Source: Acinetobacter geminorum | GTDB taxonomy: Bacteria > Pseudomonadota > Gammaproteobacteria > Pseudomonadales > Moraxellaceae | Reading direction: 5' to 3' | Length of the DNA: 64,000 nucleotides | Assembly: GCF_013009345.1 (NCBI RefSeq) | Contig: NZ_JABELE010000009.1 | Location: 134,052 to 198,051, forward strand | Part shown: positions 7,459-16,253 of the stretch, piece by piece | Layout: the number at the start of each line of letters is the position of its first letter | How positions within the stretch are numbered: the stretch's first letter is position 1 | Notes under the pieces: model-generated | Database searches by the model: none | What the model saw: only the letters and a program-made list of their open reading frames with translations | Told to the model about the DNA's origin: nothing | Position numbers and translations under genes: made by a program

Positions 7459-9555
7459 ATGTCTAAATTTTTATTTCATCCACTCGCGTGGAGCATTTTA
7501 TTTGCTCAATTTTCTATGTCAGTCATGGCACAAAGCCAACTTGAAAACCAGATTGCCGAGCTAGAAAAAATTACGGTTAAGGCCCAAGATAGCAGCGAAA
7601 ATTCTAATTCTTCAATAGCATTAACCCAATTTGACCATAGTTTGTTAGATGTTCCATTTACTAAGTCTCATGTATCGGCTCAAGATATTAAAAATAATAA
7701 TATTCAACGTGTGAGTGATGCATTAGCTTTAGTTAATGGTGTGGTGTATCAAGACAGTTATGGTGGTGGTTTTTGGGATAACTATTCTTTTCGTGGTTTT
7801 AGTACTGACCCCAACATGGGAACAAACTATTTACGTAATGGTTTGAGTTCTTTAAGTGGTATTCATACTGCAAGAGATATGGTGAATGTTCAGGCAATTG
7901 ATTTTTTAAAAGGACCTATGGCAGCCATGTATGGGCAAGGAGCTATAGGTGGCATTATGAACATTACCACCAAACAACCAGAATGGATGCCAAAAAATGA
8001 AGTAAGCTTAAGTGGTAGTACATTAGAAGAATATCGAGCTTCATTAGATAGCACAGGCGCATTAAATGATGCTGTCGCCTATAGGCTTGGACTGGCTTAT
8101 GAAAATAATCAGAGTTTCAGAGACCATGTCGACAGTCAGCATTATTTTATTGCCCCACAACTTGCATGGAAAATTTCGGATCAGACGCAGCTTAATTTAG
8201 ATACAGAATTTTCTGAACATCAAGGCGTGTTTGATCGTGGTGTTCCAATAGTAAACGGGGCATTTGTTGTCAACAAAAAGACCTTTTTGGGTGAGCCTTC
8301 AGATGGAGACATTAAGGTTAAAGACCAACTGTACCAGTTAAGGTTAAATCATCAATTTAATGAAAATTGGAATAACACAACAGCTTTAAGCTATGGTCAT
8401 GGCGAACGGGAAGGAACCTCTACTGAAATTTCGAGTATTTCAGCAGATGGTCAAACTGCAAACCGATTTAGACGTTACCGACAATTTGAAACTGATACAT
8501 TTCAGTTCCAGTCGATTTTACGCGGGAAACTAAATACAGGAACAATTAGGCACGAAGTAGTCGCAAACATTGAAGCTGGGCACTATACCATTGACCAAAT
8601 TCAGCTTCGTAATGCAGTCGGTACATCTAGTCCGATTAATATTTATAATCCAGTTTACGGACAAAATATTTTAGTGCTGAGCAGAATAACCAAAAATACC
8701 AAAGAAATTCAAAATATGCTGGGACTGAACTTACAAGACCAGATTTTTTTGAATGATCAATGGAATTTGTTGCTTGGAGGGCGTTTTAATCGCCTTGAGC
8801 AACAAATTGATGACTACAGAACAGGAATATCGGCTCAGCAAAAATTTACACCTTTGAGTCCACGTGTTGGAGTGAACTATCAACCTACAACAAAGCTTTC
8901 TTTCTATAGTAATTGGGGAAAATCTTTTGAGTTAAATACAGGTCTTAATAAAGAGAATCGACTGTATGACCCAGAGAAAACCAAGAGCTGGGAAATTGGG
9001 ACAAAATACCAATTTTTACCGCAAAGCTGGTTTGGTCTAACTTATTTTGATTTAGATAAACAACACTTACTGACTGAAGGTATAACCGACAGTTATGTAG
9101 ATAGTGGTCGCGTCCAAAGTCATGGTGTTGAAATTGAGTTAAAGCACAAGTTTAGCGATCATTTGAATGTGGGCGCGAATTATACTTTAACGAAAGCTTC
9201 TGTTTTAGAAAGTGAAGTCGATGCCAAAGGCGCTCGCCTAAAAAATATTCCTAAGCACACTGCAAACTTAAACGCAGATTATCAGTTTGAATTATTTGGA
9301 AGGGCTGCTGGCTTAGTAGGCAACATCAATTACTTTGGTAAACGTAGTGCCAACTATATCGATAATGGAACAAGTTTGCCTGAGTTTACAGTGGTTAATG
9401 TCGGTGGATATATGCAAGTACGCCCAGATTTAAGGGTACAGTTGAATGTTGATAATGTCTTTGATAAAGATTATTACGTTTCAAGTTATACAGATGAATG
9501 GGTACAACCCGGTGAACCTTTAAAGGCAACTTTATCTATGACTTGGAATTTTTAA
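7459..9555 (+). CDS. TonB-dependent outer-membrane receptor (siderophore-type)
   Basis: A 698-residue protein with a Sec signal peptide ending near SVMAQS, an N-terminal plug domain (QRVSDALALVNGVVYQ, LKGPMAAMYGQGAIGGIMNI) and a 22-strand-type barrel. The C-terminus reads VDNVFDKDYYVSSYTDE and ends in Phe (TLSMTWNF), the outer-membrane sorting signal. The plug resembles siderophore receptors more than the OprC copper receptor. However, the DUF2946 neighbour is commonly linked to metal receptors, so the ligand is undecided. I see no clear Fur box upstream. Confidence 0.9.
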   Translation: MSKFLFHPLAWSILFAQFSMSVMAQSQLENQIAELEKITVKAQDSSENSNSSIALTQFDHSLLDVPFTKSHVSAQDIKNNNIQRVSDALALVNGVVYQDSYGGGFWDNYSFRGFSTDPNMGTNYLRNGLSSLSGIHTARDMVNVQAIDFLKGPMAAMYGQGAIGGIMNITTKQPEWMPKNEVSLSGSTLEEYRASLDSTGALNDAVAYRLGLAYENNQSFRDHVDSQHYFIAPQLAWKISDQTQLNLDTEFSEHQGVFDRGVPIVNGAFVVNKKTFLGEPSDGDIKVKDQLYQLRLNHQFNENWNNTTALSYGHGEREGTSTEISSISADGQTANRFRRYRQFETDTFQFQSILRGKLNTGTIRHEVVANIEAGHYTIDQIQLRNAVGTSSPINIYNPVYGQNILVLSRITKNTKEIQNMLGLNLQDQIFLNDQWNLLLGGRFNRLEQQIDDYRTGISAQQKFTPLSPRVGVNYQPTTKLSFYSNWGKSFELNTGLNKENRLYDPEKTKSWEIGTKYQFLPQSWFGLTYFDLDKQHLLTEGITDSYVDSGRVQSHGVEIELKHKFSDHLNVGANYTLTKASVLESEVDAKGARLKNIPKHTANLNADYQFELFGRAAGLVGNINYFGKRSANYIDNGTSLPEFTVVNVGGYMQVRPDLRVQLNVDNVFDKDYYVSSYTDEWVQPGEPLKATLSMTWNF

Positions 9556-9585
9556 ATAAAAAATTAGTAAATAGAAAGGTTTAAC

Positions 9586-9617
9586 CAAAATGGGGTATAT
9601 TGACAGGCCCCATTTTG
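9586..9617 (+). terminator. Weak hairpin after receptor gene
   Basis: CAAAATGGGG (9586-9595) pairs with CCCCATTTTG (9608-9617). It has no proper T run, so it may be a processing hairpin or a Rho-assisted end. Confidence 0.4.
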
Positions 9618-9715
9618 CAAAGCGCTGTTCAGTATTACTGTATAAGTTGTTTAGTTAAAGTATCTAATACTATGAAAAACAATAATTAATTAAATAATTT
9701 CTAGCCAATTTCACA

Positions 9716-9744
9716 TTGACAGCTCAAATATTGAAGATTACCAT
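9716..9744 (+). promoter_or_regulatory. Leader A promoter
   Basis: TTGACA (9716-9721), a 17-bp spacer and TACCAT (9739-9744). All three elements and the spacing recur exactly at 62105-62133. Transcription would start next to the GGCTGGC hairpin, so the structured RNA begins at the transcript 5' end. Confidence 0.75.
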
Positions 9745-9747
9745 TTG

Positions 9748-9975
9748 CGGGCTGGCCTACATTGCCAGCCGGTTTTGACGGACCGCTATTTGAACCACAT
9801 CAGGATTATTTCTTCTGAGGAGTAGTCTTGTGTGCACACCTCGTTCCCTCCCGTAGCGGTAGGGCGGGAGTGGGACACCTTCGGGTGTGCTGGAGTTCAA
9901 ACCAGTCCGTCAACCTGCTTCCGTTCTGCCACCATAATTTATAATGCTTTGGCAGAACTCCCAAAAGAAGGAGTT
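9748..9975 (+). ncRNA. Structured leader RNA A (C4-like architecture)
   Basis: It opens with a GGCTGGC/GCCAGCC hairpin (9750-9756, 9764-9770). Two nested long-range helices follow: TTGACGGAC (9775-9783) with 9905-9913, and TTTGAAC (9789-9795) with 9895-9901. Between them lie a CTCCCG/CGGGAG stem and an ACACC-TTCG-GGTGT tetraloop hairpin. Downstream, GTTCTGCCA/TGGCAGAAC (9923-9931, 9950-9958) competes with AACTCC/GGAGTT (9956-9961, 9970-9975), which hides a Shine-Dalgarno. The second copy at 62 kb keeps each pairing with different bases. A short 5' RNA complementary to a later part of its own transcript is the arrangement of phage C4/P4 immunity RNA. That relation is inference. Confidence 0.7.
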
Positions 9976-9979
9976 GGCT

Positions 9980-10036
9980 ATGCACATTCATAAATTATTG
10001 GCAGTCACTGTCAAAATCTATCTCGACACAACTTAA
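9980..10036 (+). CDS. 18-residue leader peptide A
   Basis: A short ORF encoding MHIHKLLAVTVKIYLDTT. The ribosome-binding site AAGGAG is 6 bases upstream of the ATG and lies inside a hairpin that could block it. The second cassette has an ORF of the same length in the same place (LYIHHFMAAIAKSYNNTA, TTG start), with substitutions that keep the frame and the hydrophobic pattern. It could be a true leader peptide whose translation governs the downstream terminator. Confidence 0.55.
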   Translation: MHIHKLLAVTVKIYLDTT

Positions 10037-10129
10037 ATCAATTTAAAGAAACTTGATTGCCTATAAGCTTTTCAGGCTTTAAATCATTACGTCTAAAACT
10101 TAGCAACAATAAAACTTGAGATGTGCCAA

Positions 10130-10190
10130 GCACAGTCTTTACGGCTTTGCTGTGCCTTTTTTTCTCCCAGAAAAGGCACAGGCTTTTTTA
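10130..10190 (+). terminator. Attenuator-like alternative hairpins before tetR A
   Basis: Strand 2 (CTGTGC, 10150-10155) can pair with GCACAG at 10130-10135. Alternatively, extended as CTGTGCCTTTT, it pairs over 11 bp with 10171-10181, followed by GC and six Ts. The second pairing is a Rho-independent terminator 40 bp before the tetR start; the first would prevent it. The 62-kb copy retains the terminator stem. Confidence 0.65.
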
Positions 10191-10229
10191 TCTCTTTTAG
10201 CAACAACAAGAACTTATAACGGTAAAACG

Positions 10230-10781
10230 ATGCCAACCTTAGAAAGATCTTCCAAAAAATTACAGGTTCTTCATACAGCAATTGAGCTGTTTAATCTCTA
10301 TGGATTTCACAATGCGGGTGTGGACTTAATCGTCAAAAAATCCAAAATTCCTAAAACCACTTTTTATAATTACTTTCACTCAAAACAGCGGCTTATTGAA
10401 ATGTGCGTATCCTTTCAAAAAAGCAAACTCAAAGAAGAAGTGCTGGCAATTATCTACTCAAGCCGTTACCGAACCTCAAGCGATAAACTCAAAGAGATTA
10501 TTGTTTTACATGTCAATTTTAATAGCCTGTACTATCTATTACTTAAAGCCATTTTTGAAACTAAACAGATTTACCCGCAGGCCTACCGTATAGCGCTTGA
10601 ATATAGAAAATGGCTGCTTAAAGAACTTTTTGATTTAGTTTTTAGTTTAGAAGCTCATGCATTAAAACCCGATGCCAATTTGGTTTTAAACCTAATTGAT
10701 GGCTTGATGTTCCAGATTTTAAGCTCAAAGAGTTTGGATGAAAGGGATATGGTGGTGGAGAGGTTTTTTACTATGAATTGA
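10230..10781 (+). CDS. TetR-like regulator A behind structured leader
   Basis: A 183-residue TetR-family protein. The helix-turn-helix reads GVDLIVKKSKIPKTTFYNYF (about residues 30-49), followed by HSKQRLIE. The ligand domain includes SLYYLLLKAIFETK and a C-terminal DGLMFQILSSKSLDER helix. I chose the ATG at 10230 (MPTLERSS), since the frame remains open upstream only through the leader. The protein at 62619 is clearly related (shared TTFYNYFHSK, RLIE, YYLL-KAIFET and AY-A-YR-WL blocks), but the leader DNA is better conserved than the coding DNA. Its target genes are unknown. The last 201 bp are duplicated at 16357. Confidence 0.85.
   Translation: MPTLERSSKKLQVLHTAIELFNLYGFHNAGVDLIVKKSKIPKTTFYNYFHSKQRLIEMCVSFQKSKLKEEVLAIIYSSRYRTSSDKLKEIIVLHVNFNSLYYLLLKAIFETKQIYPQAYRIALEYRKWLLKELFDLVFSLEAHALKPDANLVLNLIDGLMFQILSSKSLDERDMVVERFFTMN
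10569..10769. repeat. 201-bp direct repeat, copy 1 (3' end of tetR A)
   Basis: Matches 16357-16557 over the same length without gaps and at high identity, including a long identical run around TTGATGGCTTGATGTTCCAG. The repeats bracket about 5.6 kb. Confidence 0.85.
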
Positions 10782-10884
10782 ACATAGTTTTAATTGTTTG
10801 ATTTTTGAGTATATGTAACAAAATCAAACATATATTAAAATAAAATTATTTAGAATTATTTCATCATAATTTGGGAATTTGCTT

Positions 10885-11061
10885 ATGAAATTGTTAGGAA
10901 TATTATCTATCCCTTTTATTATCTCTGCCTGTGTTACTAATCAGAATATGCAAAAGGAAGAAACCCCAGAATGTATGAATTATCATGCAATGATGACAGC
11001 GCCTATGCCAGCACAGGCAATGGAAAACTTAAAAAAAGCTTGTTACGAATCTAGAAAATAG
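10885..11061 (+). CDS. Small lipoprotein
   Basis: A 58-residue protein with a lipoprotein signal: MKLLGILSIPFIISAC gives a hydrophobic core ending in a lipobox (I-S-A-C). The mature part is short, Met-rich and has two further Cys (PECMNYHAMMTAPMPAQAME, KKACYES). I do not recognise the family. The ATG at 10885 is preferred over an upstream TTG. It stands alone between tetR A and the metallo-hydrolase gene. Confidence 0.65.
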   Translation: MKLLGILSIPFIISACVTNQNMQKEETPECMNYHAMMTAPMPAQAMENLKKACYESRK

Positions 11062-11255
11062 CGTTGAGCATTTATATTTAAAAAAAAATTTATTAATACG
11101 AGAATATTAAGTTAAAAAATAACTGCTGACTGTTCTTATTTTTGCAACTTAAGTTCTTATTTTAGTAGCTTGTTTTAATCTTTCGAAATCAGAAATATAA
11201 GAATGTTTTTATCAAGTATAGAACATTTAATTTAATTGTATATCTGAGGTTTCGA

Positions 11256-12374
11256 ATGAAAAAGATCTTTTTAAATACCACACTCCTAAGCTTAATGTAT
11301 TTGAACATAAGTCATGGAGCCAATGCTCAAAGTACGATAGATATTCCAGAAGCTCCCTCTACTGTAAATGCGGTTTATGTTTCCCAATCGAGTAAAAAAG
11401 CTTTAAATCCATCGGAAAAAATTGACCGGCTATATAACCGAAATCTTCAGCAAGAGTATGTACTGCAACGTATGACAGAACATACTTATTTTTTTCAATC
11501 TCAATTTTATGGAACGATGTTTTATGTAGGTGAAAAAGGAGTACTGTTATTTGACCCAGTTGAAAATGCTGGAGAAAAGATTTTAAAAGCGATCTCAGAA
11601 GTAACAAAACTACCTGTTACAACAATTGTCTATTCTCATGCGCACGCTGACCATATCAGCTCAGCTCCAGTAATTGTTGAAGCATCTAAAAAGGCAGGTG
11701 TCAAAGTACGTATTATTTCATCTGATGCTACAGCAGAGCTTTTAAACCGAATTAAAAGTAAATTACCAAAACCTACTGAAACAATTCCTTTTAAAAATGG
11801 TAGTTTTAATTTTGAAGGGGTGAATGTTCAAGTACATGGTTTCAAATATGCAGCACATACTGCCGATACAGGTGTTTGGTTAATTCCAAGTGAGAAAGTT
11901 GCACATATTCCCGATCTAATAAATGCCGATCAATTACCTTATTGGGGTTTTGCTGGTGCTGAAGTTCCTCTTTATTTTGAAGAAAATTTAAAAGAATTAA
12001 AAAGTTTAAATTGGGTATTTCTGAGTGGTGGCCATGGAAATGTTGGATCTAAAGCTGATGTAGATTTCTATTTAGAGTTTCTAAAAGATATGAAACAAGC
12101 AGTGGGCCAATCATATGGCGTGGTGCAGTGGGGAGTAGGAGCTCCTGATCCTCAGAAAACAAATTCACATATGGCCCAGCTACCAGCATATCTTGATGCA
12201 ATAGGTAATCAGGCAACTGAATATTTGCGACCAAAATATGGACAATATTATGGGTTTGAAACTTCAGTTCCAAAGAATGGTGAAATCACAGCTTTATTAA
12301 TGTACGCCTATCAATATATAAAAAGTCTATACCTAAAATCGGGTATAGACTTTTTATATATTGATTTTAATTAG
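11256..12374 (+). CDS. Exported MBL-fold metallo-hydrolase
   Basis: A 372-residue protein with a Sec signal peptide (cleavage near SHGANAQS) and a metallo-beta-lactamase fold. His128, His130, Asp132 and His133 (YSHAHADHIS) form the zinc motif. HTADTGVWL and LSGGHGNVGS supply later ligands, and IPDLINAD the bridging Asp. The substrate is unknown. The last 17 or so codons run through a perfect terminator hairpin (12320-12355) before the TAG. That suggests the original stop was lost by a frameshift or a fusion near YAYQYI, and the natural protein may have ended there. It is convergent with the LysR gene. Confidence 0.8.
   Translation: MKKIFLNTTLLSLMYLNISHGANAQSTIDIPEAPSTVNAVYVSQSSKKALNPSEKIDRLYNRNLQQEYVLQRMTEHTYFFQSQFYGTMFYVGEKGVLLFDPVENAGEKILKAISEVTKLPVTTIVYSHAHADHISSAPVIVEASKKAGVKVRIISSDATAELLNRIKSKLPKPTETIPFKNGSFNFEGVNVQVHGFKYAAHTADTGVWLIPSEKVAHIPDLINADQLPYWGFAGAEVPLYFEENLKELKSLNWVFLSGGHGNVGSKADVDFYLEFLKDMKQAVGQSYGVVQWGVGAPDPQKTNSHMAQLPAYLDAIGNQATEYLRPKYGQYYGFETSVPKNGEITALLMYAYQYIKSLYLKSGIDFLYIDFN
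12320..12355. terminator. Bidirectional terminator inside the end of the metallo-hydrolase frame
   Basis: AAAAAGTCTATACC (12320-12333) pairs perfectly with 12342-12355, leaving an 8-base loop and T runs on both strands. It lies inside the annotated frame and 3' of the convergent lysR. Confidence 0.85.
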
Positions 12375-13285
12375 ATATCCTGCATTTTATTGATTAAATT
12401 TGGCATTTTTTCAATTAAAAAATCGAGAAAAACTTTAGATGCTGGAAGTGCTCCACTTCTAGGTGGAAATATTATATGAAAATTTCCTTTAGGAAGTTTC
12501 CATTCAGGTAAAATAACTATAAGTTTATTTTCATTTATTAAATCTCGGCATCTGATAAGAGGGAGTAAAGCAATACCTTGGTTATCTTGTGCTAATGACA
12601 TGAGTAATGTTAGGCTTGAAGCTTTAATAAATGGCTTTATACTTGTATTTAACTTTTGTTCTAAATTTTCAAAAAACCAAGTCTGATTTTCATTATCTAG
12701 GTTGTTGCTTAATAATTTGTGATTATTTAATTCGTTTGGATGTTTAGGTATTCCATACCGTTGAATATATTCAGGGCTAGCGACTAAAACGGATTCAAGA
12801 TAGCCTAAATGTCTCATTACTAAATTGTTATCAACTTCTTTGCTAGAGCCGACCCTAATACAAATATCTATTGATTCTTTTAATATATCAATTTTTTTAT
12901 TAGTCACTATAAAGTTTATTGCAACTTTAGGGTATTTCTCCATAAATTCTGGAACAATCAAAGGTAATTGTCTTTCTGCAACTCCAATTGGAACACTCAC
13001 ATTAATAGTACCTATTGGCTCCTCTTGACATTGATCAATTAAATCATAAACATTTTGAGCCTCTTTAAGCATAGATTGAACATATTGATAAATTTGTTCG
13101 CCAATAGCCGTCATTTTGACTTGTCGAGAGTCCCTTTGTAGTAATTTAATATTTAGATTTTTTTCTAATGTAGATAATCTACGGCTTAATTTGGATTTGC
13201 TTATACCAGTTTTTTCTTCAACTTTGCTTAATCCACCATGCTCTACAATTAGGGAAAAAATGTATAAATCGTTTAGGTCTTTCAT
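12371..13285 (-). CDS. LysR family transcriptional regulator
   Basis: A 304-residue LysR regulator. The N-terminal winged helix (LSKVEEKTGISKSKLSRRLS, residues about 17-36) and linker helix are intact, and the C-terminal effector domain begins near GTINVSVPIG. The helix sequence with SKSKLSRRL and the GALPASKVFLDFL ending resemble the CrgA/AaeR-like subgroup. It is divergent from the PQQ-dependent dehydrogenase at 13819 and is its most likely regulator. A palindromic candidate operator lies halfway between the genes. Confidence 0.85.
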   Translation of the reverse strand: MKDLNDLYIFSLIVEHGGLSKVEEKTGISKSKLSRRLSTLEKNLNIKLLQRDSRQVKMTAIGEQIYQYVQSMLKEAQNVYDLIDQCQEEPIGTINVSVPIGVAERQLPLIVPEFMEKYPKVAINFIVTNKKIDILKESIDICIRVGSSKEVDNNLVMRHLGYLESVLVASPEYIQRYGIPKHPNELNNHKLLSNNLDNENQTWFFENLEQKLNTSIKPFIKASSLTLLMSLAQDNQGIALLPLIRCRDLINENKLIVILPEWKLPKGNFHIIFPPRSGALPASKVFLDFLIEKMPNLINKMQDI

Positions 13286-13818
13286 AGGGGCTGCATCAAA
13301 AATTAAGATTTTTATTTTTCTATAATATGCTTATTTTTTGTAATTTTACTGAAAATAAATAATAGCTAGAAAAATAAATGTATATTTTAGTAGAGTATTT
13401 TTTAAGAAATTTTTGTGTATCTATTTGTTTTTTATATATGATTTTTACCATGTATTTTGAGAGAGTGAAAGATATTTTTTAAATACATTTTTATAAAAAT
13501 ATTAATATAAACTATTGTTATTTTTTATTTATTTTTTTATGTTGCAAAAAATGCAACATATAATTTCATTTTTAGCGATAGTTTAGCTTTTTAAAAAAAT
13601 TATAATTAATAGTGTCTTTGTAAAAGTATTTGTGTGTAGAAAAATCTATCTTCTACTGTTTTTAAGCATTATTCACACTCTCTATTCCTTTAAAATTCAC
13701 CTAACCTTTCGCAAAATTTTTAAATCTAGATACTGTGACTGTGAATAGAAATTATATACGGTGATTTTAAAGATATGGCTTGGAATTATGTTTAAAAATA
13801 ATTTAAAAAGAGGTAATA
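13286..13818. other. 533-bp A+T-rich divergent promoter region
   Basis: Long and very A+T-rich. Apart from the palindrome at 13539-13559 I see no ORF or repeat. It must contain promoters for both the LysR gene and the dehydrogenase. Confidence 0.5.
13539..13559. promoter_or_regulatory. Candidate LysR operator
   Basis: ATGTTGCA and TGCAACAT flank a 5-bp A tract, a perfect 8-bp dyad. Its core TGCA-AAAAA-TGCA fits the T-N11-A pattern typical of LysR-type binding sites. It is about 255 bp from each divergent start. Confidence 0.5.
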
Positions 13819-16218
13819 ATGGGCTCTAAATCTATAGGGAGTGCAAGCTTTTTTATAAAAGCTTATGCAGTGATACAGTTATTGTTTGCTCTGACTTTGT
13901 TTGGTGGTGGAGCATATTTAATAATATTAAATGGATCTTGGTATTACTGCATTACTGGATTATTACTCATAATATCAAGTATATATCTGTATCTAAACAA
14001 GATTATAGGCGCTAAAATCTTTGGCATAGTTTTTGTGTACACACTCATTTGGACAATTTGGGAGTCTGGTACAAGATTTTGGGGCTGGATACCTCGTGTA
14101 GCGACCATAGCTGTATTCGCATTTTTTTTATCTTTACTCCTGCCATATATTGCGCATGGTATACGAAAAAGAGTTGCTTATAGTTTTACCGGCTTAATTG
14201 TTACATGTTTTGTTATAGCAGGTGCATTAGCATGGTATCCCTATTTCACTTCTCTCGATACAAGCCAAATTCCTCAAAATACTTCAAATGTATACCATGC
14301 GGATAGTACTCAACCAGATAGTGATTGGCGGTATTATGGAAGAGATGTGCAGGCAACCCGTTTTTCACCCACTGATCAAATTAACCCTGAAAATATTAAT
14401 CAATTAAAACAAGTCTGGGTAACGCGTACAGGAGATATGCCTCCTGTAGATAAAAAAAATAAGTGGGCTGCCCAAACAACACCAATTAAAGTCAATGATG
14501 CTCTTTACTTGTGTACTGCTACCAATAACATGCTGAAATTAGATGCGCGTACTGGTAAGAAAATTTGGGAATATAAACACAATTTAGCTTACGAGAAATT
14601 ACCGTCGACTGCAGTGTGTCGTGGTGTCACGTTCTATACTTCAAAAGTAATTCCTGAGAATGAAATATGTCATGAAAAGGTGATTGAAGGCACGCTAGAT
14701 ATGCAACTTATAGCGGTAGATGCAAAAACAGGAAAGGCATGTCCCCAATTTGGTACAAACGGACATGTGAACTTGCTAGAAGGGATTGGTCATACAGTTC
14801 CAGGATTCATGGCTGTTACATCGCCACCCCCTGTAGTAAATGGAGTAATTGTAGTCAACCATAAAGTTCAAGATAACCAACGGCGTACAGCTCCTTCTGG
14901 TGTAATACGTGCATATGATGTTGATACTGGCTCTCTTAAATGGGCTTGGGATGTAAGACAACCAAATCGACATGGATTACCTCCCAAAGGTGAAACTTAT
15001 AGCCGTGGTACGCCTAACTCTTGGACAGTTATGACTGTTGATGAAAAATTAAATACAGTCTATGTTCCAACAGGAAGTTCAGCACCTGACTACTATAGTG
15101 CTTTACGTACAGAAGAAGAAAATCAAGTTTCTACCGCAGTTGTCGCATTAGATGCTCAAACAGGTGTAAAAAAATGGAGTTTTCAAACTGTTCATAAGGA
15201 CGCATGGGATTATGATTTAGGATCACAAGCAACTCTACTTGATTATAAAGATCAATCAGGAAAGATTGTTCCAGCGCTCATTATGCCAACAAAAAGAGGA
15301 CAAACATTTGTATTAAACCGAATTACAGGCAAACCCATTTCAAAAGTTGTCGAGCGCCAAGCTCCTGAATCTGTTATTCCAGATGATGTGCGTTCACCTA
15401 CACAACCATGGTCTGTAGATATTCCTCGATTAGGGTTTTCAGATCTAACAGAATCAAAAATGTGGGGCATATCACCAATTGATCAAATGCTTTGTCGTAT
15501 TAAATATAGACAGGCATATTATGTTGGTGAATTTACTCCTCCTACGGTTAATAAGCCATGGATTCAATATCCTGGATTTAATGGTGGTAGTGATTGGGGA
15601 AGCATAGCTTATAACCCTAAAAATGGCATTTTGATCGCTAACTGGAGTAATACCCCAATGTATAACCAGTTGGTTGCAAGAGCTAAAGCAGATCAAGAAG
15701 GTATTTTACCGATGGATGATCCGAAATTTAGTGCTAAGAAAAATGGCTCAATTGCGGCAATGGCTGAATCTCCTTATGCAGTAAATGTTCAACCATTCTA
15801 TGCTCCAATTACCAACGTATTATGCAATGAACCACCATATGGAATGATTACTGCTATTAATATGAACACCAAGAAAGTGATTTGGCAAAAACCTTTGGGA
15901 ACTGCAGAGCACAATGGTCCATTTGGATTGCCAACATATTTACCTATTAATATTGGTACACCTAATAATGGTGGGCCTATTATTACAGATGGTGGAGTTG
16001 TATTCGTTGCTGCTGCAACTGATAACCGTTTGCATGCCTTTGACAGTAAAACTGGTAAGTCGATCTGGAGTGCCAAATTACCTGCGGGTGGACAAGCAAC
16101 ACCTATGACTTATTCTATTGATGGAGAGCAGTATGTTGTCATTGTTGCAGGTGGCCATTACTTTATGCAAACACCGCCCGGTGACTATGTAGTTGCTTTT
16201 AAACTAATGAAAAAATAA
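13819..16218 (+). CDS. Membrane-bound PQQ-dependent dehydrogenase, glucose/quinate/shikimate family
   Basis: A 799-residue quinoprotein. About five membrane helices occupy residues 12-145, followed by a periplasmic eight-bladed propeller beginning WRYYGRDVQATRFSPTDQIN. Propeller motifs such as NRLHAFDSKTGKSIW and LYLCTATNNMLKLDARTGKK are present, and the active-site region AWDYDLGSQ and PTKRGQTFVLNR can be seen. The length matches membrane glucose and quinate dehydrogenases, which oxidise sugars or cyclitols in the periplasm and pass electrons to ubiquinone. The exact substrate cannot be read from the sequence. No PQQ synthesis genes are in the window. A wobble hairpin terminator follows. Confidence 0.9.
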   Translation: MGSKSIGSASFFIKAYAVIQLLFALTLFGGGAYLIILNGSWYYCITGLLLIISSIYLYLNKIIGAKIFGIVFVYTLIWTIWESGTRFWGWIPRVATIAVFAFFLSLLLPYIAHGIRKRVAYSFTGLIVTCFVIAGALAWYPYFTSLDTSQIPQNTSNVYHADSTQPDSDWRYYGRDVQATRFSPTDQINPENINQLKQVWVTRTGDMPPVDKKNKWAAQTTPIKVNDALYLCTATNNMLKLDARTGKKIWEYKHNLAYEKLPSTAVCRGVTFYTSKVIPENEICHEKVIEGTLDMQLIAVDAKTGKACPQFGTNGHVNLLEGIGHTVPGFMAVTSPPPVVNGVIVVNHKVQDNQRRTAPSGVIRAYDVDTGSLKWAWDVRQPNRHGLPPKGETYSRGTPNSWTVMTVDEKLNTVYVPTGSSAPDYYSALRTEEENQVSTAVVALDAQTGVKKWSFQTVHKDAWDYDLGSQATLLDYKDQSGKIVPALIMPTKRGQTFVLNRITGKPISKVVERQAPESVIPDDVRSPTQPWSVDIPRLGFSDLTESKMWGISPIDQMLCRIKYRQAYYVGEFTPPTVNKPWIQYPGFNGGSDWGSIAYNPKNGILIANWSNTPMYNQLVARAKADQEGILPMDDPKFSAKKNGSIAAMAESPYAVNVQPFYAPITNVLCNEPPYGMITAINMNTKKVIWQKPLGTAEHNGPFGLPTYLPINIGTPNNGGPIITDGGVVFVAAATDNRLHAFDSKTGKSIWSAKLPAGGQATPMTYSIDGEQYVVIVAGGHYFMQTPPGDYVVAFKLMKK

Positions 16219-16253
16219 ATTTAAAAGCTTTTACCAAGTTCTATTTTTAGAAA

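Noticed and set aside
9748..9975. tRNA-like or transposon interpretation of the leader
   Set aside because: It has no cloverleaf, anticodon or CCA end and no terminal inverted repeats; the promoter, pairing and attenuator fit a regulatory leader better.
9806..9991. Minus-strand ORF over leader A
   Set aside because: It is antisense to the structured leader and has no homologous frame in leader B.
10093..10281. Minus-strand ORF over the tetR A attenuator
   Set aside because: It covers terminator hairpins and the start of tetR on the opposite strand; no independent support.
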